Shown piece by piece: positions 1 through 8,700 of a DNA stretch of 32,979 bases (positions are counted from its first letter, which is position 1; the number at the start of each line of letters is the position of its first letter). Under the pieces are notes generated by a model. That model searched no databases, was not told where the DNA came from, and saw only the letters and a program-made list of their open reading frames with translations. A program made the position numbers and the translations under genes. The DNA comes from Hasllibacter sp. (GTDB lineage: Bacteria; Pseudomonadota; Alphaproteobacteria; Rhodobacterales; Rhodobacteraceae): the NCBI GenBank assembly GCA_028281405.1, contig JANQKA010000011.1, positions 1-32,979 on the forward strand, read 5' to 3'.

Positions 1-679
1 AGCCGAACCGCTCCGGCATTCGGTCGGGGAACAACGCCTCGACGGTCTTCCGGTCCCCTGCGGAAAGTCCCACGAATTTCTCTTCGAGACCCGGCATGAA
101 TCCGGATCCGATCGCCAACTTCATATCCTCCTCCTCCCCCCCGGCGAATGATTTGCCGTCCACCGTTCCCGAAAAACTGACGATCACCAGATCCCCGTGT
201 TCGGCCGGTCCATCCTTTTCCGCGAGCTTCATGGACATCCCCTTCAGAATATAATCCAATTCGTCATCGGAGGGAGTCGCCACCAACCTCTTGAAATCGA
301 GCCCGCTGAAATCCACCTCCGGGATGCGCGGCTTCAGGTCGTATGTCACCACGAAGGAGAAAGCGCGGTCCGGGAATCCTCCGCTTTCGCAAGTCACCGA
401 TTCGAAATTCGGCGGAGCCATCACGCTGTCGCCCGTCTTATTCAGCAACACGTCAACCGCGGCGTCGACCACCTCCTCGAACGCGACTTCCACGGTCTCT
501 TCGCCGAACCGCCGGTCGGCCTCCTCCAGCGTGATCCGCCCCCTCTTGAGGCGACTATTGCCTCCGATTTCGCCGAGCGTCACCAACGCCTTGTGGAGTT
601 CGCTCTGGAATTCCTTCTGATTCAGCTCGACCCTGTAGGAACGGGTCATACTCTCGTTCCGCAGTTGCTTGACCTTCAT
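1..679 (-). CDS. tig: Trigger factor, N-terminal part (runs off left edge)
   Basis: Ribosome-associated chaperone and peptidyl-prolyl isomerase that receives nascent chains at the exit tunnel. The reverse-strand reading gives about 226 residues before the edge. Residues 1-130 or so match the ribosome-binding domain. The FKBP-type isomerase domain follows, recognisable by GDLVIVSFSGTVDG, FAGG, IGSGFMPGLEE and GLSAGD. The C-terminal chaperone domain lies outside the window. The ATG at 677-679 is chosen because GGGAGG lies 5 nt upstream and the protein then begins MKVKQLRNES, like other trigger factors. The ribosome-docking loop, normally GFRKGKVP, reads RLKRGRIT (residues 43-50), so charge is kept but the Phe and Pro are lost. 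The assignment is firm from the isomerase domain. Confidence 0.93.
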   Translation of the reverse strand, partial: MKVKQLRNESMTRSYRVELNQKEFQSELHKALVTLGEIGGNSRLKRGRITLEEADRRFGEETVEVAFEEVVDAAVDVLLNKTGDSVMAPPNFESVTCESGGFPDRAFSFVVTYDLKPRIPEVDFSGLDFKRLVATPSDDELDYILKGMSMKLAEKDGPAEHGDLVIVSFSGTVDGKSFAGGEEEDMKLAIGSGFMPGLEEKFVGLSAGDRKTVEALFPDRMPERFG

Positions 680-1178
680 GGCCGCCTCCCGTTCGGACGC
701 TCTGTCGGGGTTTTCACCGCCTCATAACGGACCGGCGGGAGGGCGCAAGCGAATTCCTCCCCGCCCGACATCCCGGGCCAACCGGCCATCGGGACCGGGC
801 GGAAGCGTGCCAACCGTGGAAGTTCGCGTCGCGGGCTTCCCCCGGCGCCCCGGTGGTTCGCCGGCGTCCTCACGGGATTTCGGGGCGGTCGCCGCTTTCC
901 CCCCGCCCCGACCAGATTAATTGACCGGATGGCCGGCGCGGCCCGCGAATCACCTCCCGTCGACATCCCACCACCGCCCACGGAAGCCGAAAGGGAACAC
1001 GTCCGGACGCCACGCGCGAACAGCGCGGCCTTGAAAGCGGCGCGTCCATCGACCGAGTGAAGGGGAAATTCTAAATCGACCCGCCACGCGGCATTGAAAT
1101 CGCGGGAGAGGATATCCCGGGAATCCCGTCCGCGAAGCGCCGGGGCCGCCCCGGCGCGTTTCCCGTTCCCGAATACGG
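680..1178. other. Spacer upstream of tig, no gene seen
   Basis: About 500 bp of GC-rich sequence between the small gene at 1179-1445 and tig, both on the minus strand. Long open frames exist on both strands, but they are Arg/Pro/Gly-rich readings typical of high-GC non-coding DNA. The only AT-rich patch is near 915-925. A GAATCACC word at 948-955 matches the palindromic repeats at 19.4-20.2 kb. No tRNA or clear terminator was seen. Confidence 0.5.
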
Positions 1179-1445
1179 TCAACGCCGGGCCGCCCTCCCT
1201 CCGCGGCGCCTGGGCGCAGGGGCCGCCGTCATGCCGTCGGAAAGGACTTTCGTCATGGGATGATCGGGAGCGTCCGGCGCGTGAACGGAGTGAAGCCGGG
1301 CGACCGCGGCATTCTGGTCGATGTCCGGCGGAAGGCCCAAAGCCCAATCGAAGAAAATCGATCGGCACTGCTCTGGCGTGATCCCGTCGATCCTGTACGC
1401 CTCGCGGATGAGGCCGCGGGGGTCGTCAGGCCGTGTCTCGCGCAT
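1179..1445 (-). CDS. Small conserved alphaproteobacterial protein of unknown function
   Basis: An 88-residue protein whose core (EAYRIDGITPEQCRSIFFDW, then ALGLPP and DHPM) resembles a short hypothetical protein I know from Roseobacter-type genomes; its function is unknown. The C-terminus is a basic Arg-rich tail. The ATG at 1443-1445 is preferred over the upstream TTG at 1455-1457 because GGAG sits 6 nt before it. With this start the gene overlaps the last 20 bp of glnE, so it is probably translated from the glnE transcript. No signal peptide, membrane segment or metal motif is visible. The single Cys and the Asp/Trp in the core are the obvious conserved positions. It could act with GlnE or only share its transcript; the sequence does not say. 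Confidence 0.72.
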   Translation of the reverse strand: MRETRPDDPRGLIREAYRIDGITPEQCRSIFFDWALGLPPDIDQNAAVARLHSVHAPDAPDHPMTKVLSDGMTAAPAPRRRGGRAARR

Positions 1446-4176
1446 CGCATTCTCCAAACACCTCGTCGATCACCGAGCCGGCCCTCTCGGAAACCTCGGC
1501 CACCCGCAGGATCAAGTGCTCCACCTCGGGCTCCGAAGCCGTCCTAAGGATGAAGTCGCGCGCCCCCTCGCCGAGTTCATCCGCGTCCACGTAGCGGTCC
1601 GTCAACAACCGCACCGCCATCCTCACCCGCCGCAGAAGGGCGTGGGCGGCGGCGAGAGCCTCCGCGCCGTCGGCGCCCACGAGCCCGGCCCGTTCCCCGG
1701 CGGCGATTTGATCGCCGGTGGTTCTCACGCAGGAACCCGTCAACAACGCGAACGTCTGCGCGGCGAGTTCGATATCTCGGAGCCGGCCCGTACCCGCCTT
1801 CATGTCCCAGCGGCCCTCTCCCGGCATTTCGCGGCTCAGCCGCGCGCGCATGTCGCCCACGTCCCCCAAGATCCTGTCCGGGTCGCGTTCGGTCCCGATG
1901 ACCCCGCGCCTCGCGCGCTCCAGCGCGTCGGCGAGGCCGGGCGGGCCCGCGATGACGCGCGCCCGCGTGAGGGCGAGATGTTCCCAGGTCCAGGCGCTCT
2001 CCCCATGGTAGCCGGAAAACGCTTCTAGGGATGTCGCCACCGGTCCCTGTCGTCCCGAAGGCCGGAGCCGCGTGTCGATTTCGTAGAGGAATCCGTTCGG
2101 CATCGGCGCCTCCAGCGCGGTGATCAGCGCCTTCGTCAAGCGCGCGTAGTACGCGCCCGGCGGCAACGGGCGCGGCCCCTCCGAGGTTTCCACTCCCTCG
2201 TCGTCGTAGACGAGAATCAGATCGAGGTCCGAGGCGGCGCTCAGCGAGCCTCCGCCAAGCGCCCCCATCGCCAGGACGGCCATGCCCCGGCCGGGCGGCG
2301 GTCCGTGTTTCCGGGAAAACTCGGCCGTGACCGCCGACAGCGCCGAATTGACCGTCGCCTCCGCGAGGTCGGCGTACTGCTCCGCCGCCTCGTCGGCGGA
2401 GACGATTCCCCGCAGGTGGTGCACCCCGATCCGGAAATGCCACTCGGAATGCCAGCGCCGGGCCTCGTTGAGCACGGACTCGTAGTCCGGCTGCGCCGCC
2501 ATCGCGCCCGACAGCGACTCCTCGAGCGCCGCGCGCCCCGGCCAATCCTCGAAGAACGAGCCGCCGAGAAAGCTGTCGAGAACCCGGGCGTTGCGGGAAA
2601 GGTAGGTGGCGAGGCCGGGAGCCACGGCGCAGATCTCGATGATCAAATCCACCAGACTCGGATTGGCCTCGAAAAGCGAAAATAGTTGGACGCCCGCCGG
2701 CAATCCCCGCAGGAACCTGTCGAACACCGCCAGGGCCTCGGCAGGCTCCGAAGCCTTGCCGAGCCGGTCGAGAATTTTCGGCCGGAGGCGGCGGAATATT
2801 TCCGCGGCCCGGGGCGAGCGCAGCGCCGGATAGCGTCCCCATCGCTCGATGGCGGCCGCTTCCTCCGGGGTGGCCTCCCGGGACGAATCCGGTTCGGACG
2901 GCGCGAAGAACGGCTCCAATTCGGCGGCCACCTCCTCCGCCAAAGCGGCGATGTCCGCCGAAAAACTCCGGGTGTCGGCGGCGCCGTCGAGCGCGGCGAG
3001 TCGGTCCAAACCCTCGCCCTTGGGGATTTCATGCGTTTGCGCGTCGTTGAGCATCTGAATCCGATGCTCGACCTCCCTAAGGCGCAGGTATTTGGAAGAC
3101 AGCGCGCGCGCGGCGGCTTCCGGAATCCGTCCCGCGGCCGCGAGCGCCTCGAGAGCGTCCAGCGTTCCGCGGTGGCGCAGACCGTCGTCGCGTCCGCCCC
3201 AGATCAACTGATGGGTCTGCGCGAAGAATTCGATCTCCCTAATGCCGCCGCGCCCGAGTTTGACGTCGTGTCCCTCCACCCGGATGTTCCCTCCCAGCCG
3301 TTTGTGGCCCCGGATGCGCTCCCGCATCCGGTGGACGTCGTCGATCGCCGCGTAGTCCAGATACCTGCGCCACACGAACGGACGGAGCGCGCCGAGGAAT
3401 TCCTCGCCGGCGGTCATGTCGCCCGCCGCCGCCCGCCCCTTGATCCAAGCGCCCCGCTCCCACGTCCTGCCTTCCGCCTCGTAGTAGCGTTCCGCCGCGC
3501 TCATGGACACGCAGACCGGCGTCGAGCCCGGATCCGGCCTGAGTCGCAGGTCGGTTCTGAAAACGTATCCGTCCGCGGTCGTGTCCGAGAGGGTCCGCGT
3601 CATCGCCTTGACCGCGCGGACGAGCGCCGGCTGGATTTCCGCCGCGTCCGATCCGAGGCGCGAGTCGTCGAACAGGCAGACCAGATCGATATCGGACGAA
3701 TAGTTGAGTTCGAACGCTCCCATTTTGCCCATGGCGAACACGCTCACCGTCGCCTCTTCGGGAATTCTGCCCTTCGACCGCTCGGCGAGGAGCGCCAGGC
3801 CGAGCGCGCGCTCGACCGCGGCGTCGGCGAACCGGGTGAGCGCCCCGGTCACCCGCGGGACCGGCCAAATCCCGCCGAGGTCCAGCAGCGCGAGCGCCAG
3901 CGCGAGGCGCCGTTTGGCGCGCCGAAGCCCCGCCGCGTCGGCCCCGGCCGCCTCCGCGACGATTCCGTCCACCACCACGCCGGCCTCTCCTTCGAGGGCC
4001 TCCCCGAGCCAGGACGCCTCCCGCGTCAACAGATTGGCCAGATGGGGCGAGGTTCCGCCGACCCCGGCGACGAGTTCCGCCGCGACGCCCGACACCGGGA
4101 GCGCGCCGGACACCTCCGCCCCGCGATCTGGTTCGAACGGCCGCGGAACGCGGGTGATGCCGTCAAGGAGCGCCAT
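1426..4176 (-). CDS. glnE: Glutamine synthetase adenylyltransferase / adenylyl-removing enzyme
   Basis: Bifunctional regulator that adenylylates glutamine synthetase when nitrogen is plentiful and removes AMP by phosphorolysis when it is scarce, normally under PII control. The 916-residue protein has two nucleotidyltransferase domains. The N-terminal deadenylylating domain carries AMGKMGAFELNYSSDIDL at about residues 148-165. The C-terminal adenylylating domain carries GALGGGSLSAASDLDL at about 626-645. Each has the G-S/N-x-S-D-x-D-L metal-binding pattern. The length is slightly short of enteric GlnE but usual for alphaproteobacteria. The ATG at 4174-4176 has a weak ribosome binding site, and no better in-frame start lies between it and the divergent gene at 4248. 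The 71-bp gap must hold both promoters. Confidence 0.96.
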   Translation of the reverse strand: MALLDGITRVPRPFEPDRGAEVSGALPVSGVAAELVAGVGGTSPHLANLLTREASWLGEALEGEAGVVVDGIVAEAAGADAAGLRRAKRRLALALALLDLGGIWPVPRVTGALTRFADAAVERALGLALLAERSKGRIPEEATVSVFAMGKMGAFELNYSSDIDLVCLFDDSRLGSDAAEIQPALVRAVKAMTRTLSDTTADGYVFRTDLRLRPDPGSTPVCVSMSAAERYYEAEGRTWERGAWIKGRAAAGDMTAGEEFLGALRPFVWRRYLDYAAIDDVHRMRERIRGHKRLGGNIRVEGHDVKLGRGGIREIEFFAQTHQLIWGGRDDGLRHRGTLDALEALAAAGRIPEAAARALSSKYLRLREVEHRIQMLNDAQTHEIPKGEGLDRLAALDGAADTRSFSADIAALAEEVAAELEPFFAPSEPDSSREATPEEAAAIERWGRYPALRSPRAAEIFRRLRPKILDRLGKASEPAEALAVFDRFLRGLPAGVQLFSLFEANPSLVDLIIEICAVAPGLATYLSRNARVLDSFLGGSFFEDWPGRAALEESLSGAMAAQPDYESVLNEARRWHSEWHFRIGVHHLRGIVSADEAAEQYADLAEATVNSALSAVTAEFSRKHGPPPGRGMAVLAMGALGGGSLSAASDLDLILVYDDEGVETSEGPRPLPPGAYYARLTKALITALEAPMPNGFLYEIDTRLRPSGRQGPVATSLEAFSGYHGESAWTWEHLALTRARVIAGPPGLADALERARRGVIGTERDPDRILGDVGDMRARLSREMPGEGRWDMKAGTGRLRDIELAAQTFALLTGSCVRTTGDQIAAGERAGLVGADGAEALAAAHALLRRVRMAVRLLTDRYVDADELGEGARDFILRTASEPEVEHLILRVAEVSERAGSVIDEVFGECDARDTA
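1452..1455 (-). promoter_or_regulatory. Ribosome binding site deciding the start of the small gene
   Basis: GGAG on the minus strand, 6 nt before the ATG at 1443-1445 and inside the 3' end of glnE. It favours that ATG over the TTG 12 nt upstream and points to translational coupling with glnE. Confidence 0.6.
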
Positions 4177-4247
4177 TCGCGGGTGATCGACTCCGGCGCA
4201 GCCGAGGTCAAGTTGAACTCCCGCCGGGGCTCCGATACGACGGGGCC

Positions 4248-4718
4248 ATGAGCAAAAGCGTGAACCGCGTCCGCGCCGCCCTCGAGGCCGCCGGATTGGA
4301 GCCGAAGATCAAGGAGACGGGCGGTTCGGCGCGCACCGCCGCGGAAGCCGCCTCCGAGATCGGTTGCGGGGTCGACCAGATCGCGAAGTCCATCATCTTC
4401 AGACGGGAAAGCGACGGCCGCGCCGTCCTGTTCCTGACCGCCGGCGGAAACCGGGTCGACGCGGCGAAGGCGTCGGCCTTGGCCGGCGCCGACCTCGGAA
4501 AGGCCGACGCGGAGCTCATCCGGCAACAGACCGGATTCGCCATCGGCGGAGTCGCGCCCGTGGGCCACCTGTCGCCCATCGACGCGTGGCTCGACCCGCG
4601 GCTGGCCGAATTCGACGTCGTCTGGGCCGCGGCGGGCACGCCCCGCCATGTGTTTCCCATCGCCCCGGCGGACCTGTCGCGGCTGACCGGAGCGGCGGAG
4701 GCGGACTTCGTGCGGTGA
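4248..4718 (+). CDS. YbaK/ProX-type aminoacyl-tRNA deacylase
   Basis: A 156-residue single-domain protein of the YbaK/EbsC (tRNA_edit) family, which hydrolyses mischarged aminoacyl-tRNAs in trans, for example Cys- or Ala-tRNA(Pro). Family marks are CGVDQIAKSIIF, with the conserved Lys at residue 47, VLFLTAGGNRVD, and a GFAIGGVAPVGH segment lining the substrate pocket. The length is normal for a free-standing deacylase. The start has no strong Shine-Dalgarno, but the next codons match the family N-terminus. It diverges from glnE and is followed by about 1 kb without genes. Which mischarged tRNA it prefers (YbaK-like or ProXp-like) cannot be told by reading. Confidence 0.9.
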   Translation: MSKSVNRVRAALEAAGLEPKIKETGGSARTAAEAASEIGCGVDQIAKSIIFRRESDGRAVLFLTAGGNRVDAAKASALAGADLGKADAELIRQQTGFAIGGVAPVGHLSPIDAWLDPRLAEFDVVWAAAGTPRHVFPIAPADLSRLTGAAEADFVR

Positions 4719-5213
4719 TCCCGGCCGGGTGAATTTTCCCATCGCGCGTCCGGCCGAGGCGCCGTCCGGCGGATGCGTGTCGACGAAATCACAATTTCGC
4801 CGCGCCCCGTGGTGGCCAAGGAATCGGAACCATCCAAACTTGGACCCCGCGGGACCGTGGCCGGCTTGACGGCCGCGGCGGGTTGGCGTGGATCCCGGCG
4901 GTGATTCCCGGCTTCAACGTGTTCCGACCAATCGTCCCCCGCGATTCCCGCCCGAATGTTCAACACCGGCGAAGCGGTGTTATCCGGCGGCCTTCAGGTT
5001 TCCGCCCGGAGCGCGGTCTCGGGCGCGGAACGCGGCGGACCGCGCGGCCGGGAAGCGCCGTAACCCGGCCCGGTCACCGATCCACCGACAATCAGGATCC
5101 CCGCCGCGGGAACCGTTGGCGGGAATCGACCGGTGGGACGGAGCGGGGATTCGAAATTCCCCCGGACCCACCCAATTCCCATCCGCGGCGTCACCCCCAC
5201 CGCGAAAAGGATT

Positions 5214-5299
5214 TCCGCCCGCGGGCGCGGACTTCCGGGAGGACGTGAGCGTCACCCTGTCGTCCGGAGCGTTATCCGCCGGCGGGCGCGGACTTCCGG
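5214..5299. repeat. Two-copy direct repeat, 61-bp period
   Basis: A 25-nt word, TCCGCC(C/G)GCGGGCGCGG followed by ACTTCCGG, occurs at 5214-5238 and again at 5275-5299 with one difference. A looser third copy starts at 5307. The 36-nt interval is not repeated. The 61-bp step resembles the spacing in the repeats at 22.3, 25.4 and 32.6 kb. Confidence 0.65.
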
Positions 5300-5644
5300 C
5301 GGATCGTCCGCCGGGAGCGCGGGGATCCGGCGTTCCGCCACCCAATCCGGCCGCGCCGCCGGAACGGGCCGGGGAATCGCGGCATGGAATTCGCGCCTTG
5401 GGAACGCCGACCATTTGGCCGGACGGATCCTCCACCGGATCGCGAGTGAATTCCCGCCGCGCGGACGCGAACCATGAAGGACGCCGGAGTCGGGATCCTG
5501 GCGGCCACCGAATCCGGACGCCTTCCATCGCGGCTCCGGACACGCCGAAACGGGATTCCCCGAGCGTCCGTTCCGGGCGAAGCGGCGGTTCGCGGAAAGG
5601 GAGCCGCCCGTTCGCCCGCGGACCGGTCCGGGCGAAATCTCCTA

Positions 5645-5672
5645 TTGCAAAGTGGTCGGTTTTCAATATATC
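5645..5672 (+). promoter_or_regulatory. Probable sigma-70-type promoter of the RTX gene
   Basis: TTGCAA (5645-5650) and TATATC (5667-5672) are separated by 16 bp in an AT-rich island within very GC-rich DNA, 35 bp upstream of the RTX ATG. GAGAGA at 5694-5699 would serve as ribosome binding site. Prediction from sequence only. Confidence 0.5.
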
Positions 5673-5706
5673 GGCGGGCAGGAAATTTCACTTGAGAGAG
5701 ACCGCG

Positions 5707-8700
5707 ATGCGCAGCGACAACCCCTTGATGACAAACACCCCGAGGAGGGCGCGCGATTCCCTCGGCTTGACGGCGGGCGCCGCGGCGGTGTTGGGCGCGG
5801 GCGGCGGCGCGCTGGCGCAGGAGGCGGAGGAATTCGTGCCCATCGACACCAGCGAAGTGACCCTCGCCCAGGGCGCGGACGGTGTGCTGACGATCAACAG
5901 GCCCGACGCCGATCCCATCCTTCTGCAGCCCGACTCCTACAGGGTCGTGGACGGCGTTTTTCAAGTTCCCTCCGAATTGGCGAGTTCGCTCGGAATCGAC
6001 GTGGCGCGGGAATCCAACCTCGGAGTCAGGATACTGGAGACGTCGGCCGGCATCGCCTTGGCGGCGGGCGTCGTGGTCGCCGGCGACAGGCCGCAGACTC
6101 CGACGGACGCCCCCCCAACGGTGTCTCCCTTGGCGGACAGGGCAGAGACCATCGGAAACCCGATCGAAACCATCAATCTGTTCGACGTGTTCAGCGACCC
6201 CGAAAACGGCCCGCTGACCTACACGGCCACCGGTTTGGATGACACCGGCCTCTCGCTCCGCGGCGGCAGGATTTCGGGAACCTTGGAGGACACGGTGACC
6301 GAGGACGTGACGGTGGACGTCAGGGCCACCGATTTCAGGGGTGGATACGCCACGGACACCTTCGTCATCGAAGTGAACACCATGCCCGTGGTCGGCGCGG
6401 ACGCCACTTCCCTGGACGGAACGACACGGATCGCGCTCGTCAACGAGGAGATCGCCGCGTTCAACGTCGACGGCAGATACACGGACCCCGACGAGGATGA
6501 ATTGACCATCACCGTTTCCGGTCTTCCGAGTGGCGTGGAGTACGACGAGTCGACGGGCGACATCGCGGGCACGCCCACCCGCGAGGGCGAGCGAAGCGTC
6601 ACGGTCACCATCAGCGACGAGAGCAGGGGAGGCAGTTTCACCGAGACCTTCACCTTCAGGGTGGTGCCGATGGGTCTGGAACTGGAGGGTTCGCCCGACG
6701 CGAACGATGTCCTGACCGGAATGACGGGCAACGACACGCTGCGCGGCTACGGCGGAGACGACACCCTCGAGGGCGGAGCCAGCAACGACTTTCTCCACGG
6801 GGGGCCGGGGGACGACAGCATCTTCGGCCACACCGAGGATGACGCCGGCGACGGGAACGACATCGACACGGCGGTCTACGAAAACGACCGGGACGACTAC
6901 GATGTCGTCAAGGCCATGGTCACCGAGGACGGCGAGACCTCCCTTCTGGTGTATGTGGACGACATCTCCGACGACGGGGAAACCGATGGAACCGACGAGG
7001 GGCGCGACACCCTGCGGGACATCGACGTGCTGCGTTTCGCCGACGGGGAGGTGAGCGTCTCCGACGATTTGGACCTCACGAGCGTCACGGGCGACGAAGA
7101 GGACAACACGCTGACCGGCAACGACGAGGGCCAAACCATCGAAGGATACGCGGGAGACGACACCCTGATCGGCGAAGGCGGCGACGACATCTTCAGGGGA
7201 GGCGAAGGGGACGACGGCATATTCGGCCACGCGGAGGACGAAGACGGCGAAGGCGACGAGGTCGACACGGCGGTCTACGAAGGCGACTTCGCCGACTACA
7301 TGGTCAGGAAGGAGCGGGTGTTCGACGCCGATGGCGACCCCGATTTCATCAGGGTGCATGTGGAAGACATCGCCGACGACGGGAACACCGACGGAACCGA
7401 CGAGGGCAGCGACGCCCTGCGGGACGTGGAGGTGCTGCGGTTCGCCAACATCGACAATTTCAGCGTCGAAAACGATTTGGAATTCGATCTGCTCACCGGA
7501 ACCGACGGGAACGACGATTTCTCCGGCGGGGACAGGGACGAAACGATCCAGGGACTCGGCGGCAACGACATGATCCGGGGCGGCCGCGGCGACGACACGA
7601 TTTATGGCCACGCGGAGGAACCGGAGGAGGGCGAGTCCGACTTCGGCACCGACACCGCGGTCTACGACGGCGAGCGCGACGACTACACCATCACCGAGGA
7701 GCAGGTGGTCATGGACGGGGAACTCGTCACCCGGGTCATCGTCGAGGACACGGGCGAAAACGGCGGCGCCGACGGGGTCGACGAGGGACGGGACACGCTC
7801 ATCGGCATCGAAATACTGCAATTCGCCGATTTCGACGAGTTCCGCGTATCGAGCGAATTGACCCTGTCGAGCATCACGGGATCCGAAGGCAATGACGAGT
7901 TGATCGGCGAATCCGGCGATCAGACGATCATGGGCCTTGGCGGTCCCGACTCCATCGAAGGCCGATCCGGCAACGACACGATCGACGGCGGCGCCGGTGA
8001 CGACACAATCAACGGTGATTCGGGCGGAGACACGATCACCGGAGGCGCGGGCGACGACACCATCGACGGCGGTTCCAGTTCGGATACGGCCGTCTACTCG
8101 GGCAACAGGGCCGAATACATGATCACAGAGGTGATGGTTTGGGTGAATGGAAACCCCGTCACCCGGTTGGCCGTCGAGGACACCGCCCCGGACGGGGGAA
8201 CCGATGGCGTCGACGAGGGACGGGACACCTTGAACAGCGTCGAAACCCTGCAATTCGCCGACGAAACTTCCGTGACCGTTTCCGGACTGAACAATCTCGA
8301 AGTCACCCACTACATCGGCGACGGCGAAGACAACGAAGTGACAGCCGCGGACGGGGACGAGACGCTGGAGGGGGGCCGAGGCGACGACACCCTCGACGGC
8401 GGAGCGGGAGACGACAGCATCGACGGAGGCGAAGGAAACGACACGGCCGTCTATGACGGGAATCGATCCGACTACACACTCGACAAGACGGTCGTGTTCG
8501 AGGATGGCGAGTTCGTCACCCTGGTCACCGTGCGCGACAGTTCCTCGGGCGGCGCCGACGGCGTCAACGAAGGCGAAGACACGTTGCGCAACGTGGAGAT
8601 TCTCCAATTCGCCAACGATCAGGATTTCAGCGTCGCCGACGATTTGAGCATCACAACCATCACCGGCACCGAGAATGGCGACATTCTTACCGGCGAAGAC

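Larger units (their letters stand above)
4719..5706. other. Long spacer upstream of the RTX gene, no gene seen
   Basis: Nearly 1 kb between the deacylase gene and the RTX gene. The frame of the RTX gene stays open upstream to 4888, but that reading is Arg/Pro/Gly-rich and has no domain. The real start is placed at 5707. The spacer holds a 25-nt direct repeat (5214-5238 and 5275-5299) and, at its right end, a probable promoter. Confidence 0.5.

Noticed and set aside
676-1368. Long minus-strand open frame between tig and the glnE-linked small gene
   Set aside because: Composition is Arg/Pro/Gly/Ser-rich, it overlaps the supported small gene in another frame and shows no motif; a GC-bias artefact.
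2686-4251. Plus-strand open frame of about 520 residues opposite glnE
   Set aside because: It lies entirely on the complement of a well-supported glnE and has the Arg/Glu/Gly composition of an antisense shadow.
4725-4745. Intrinsic terminator after the YbaK-type gene (CCCGGCCGGG then TTTT)
   Set aside because: The palindrome leaves only a 3-bp stem once a loop is allowed, and the T-run is offset from it.
4888-5706. In-frame upstream extension of the RTX gene by 273 residues
   Set aside because: The extension is Arg/Pro/Gly-rich with no domain. A promoter-like pair, GAGAGA and a better ATG all lie at its end, so the start is placed at 5707.
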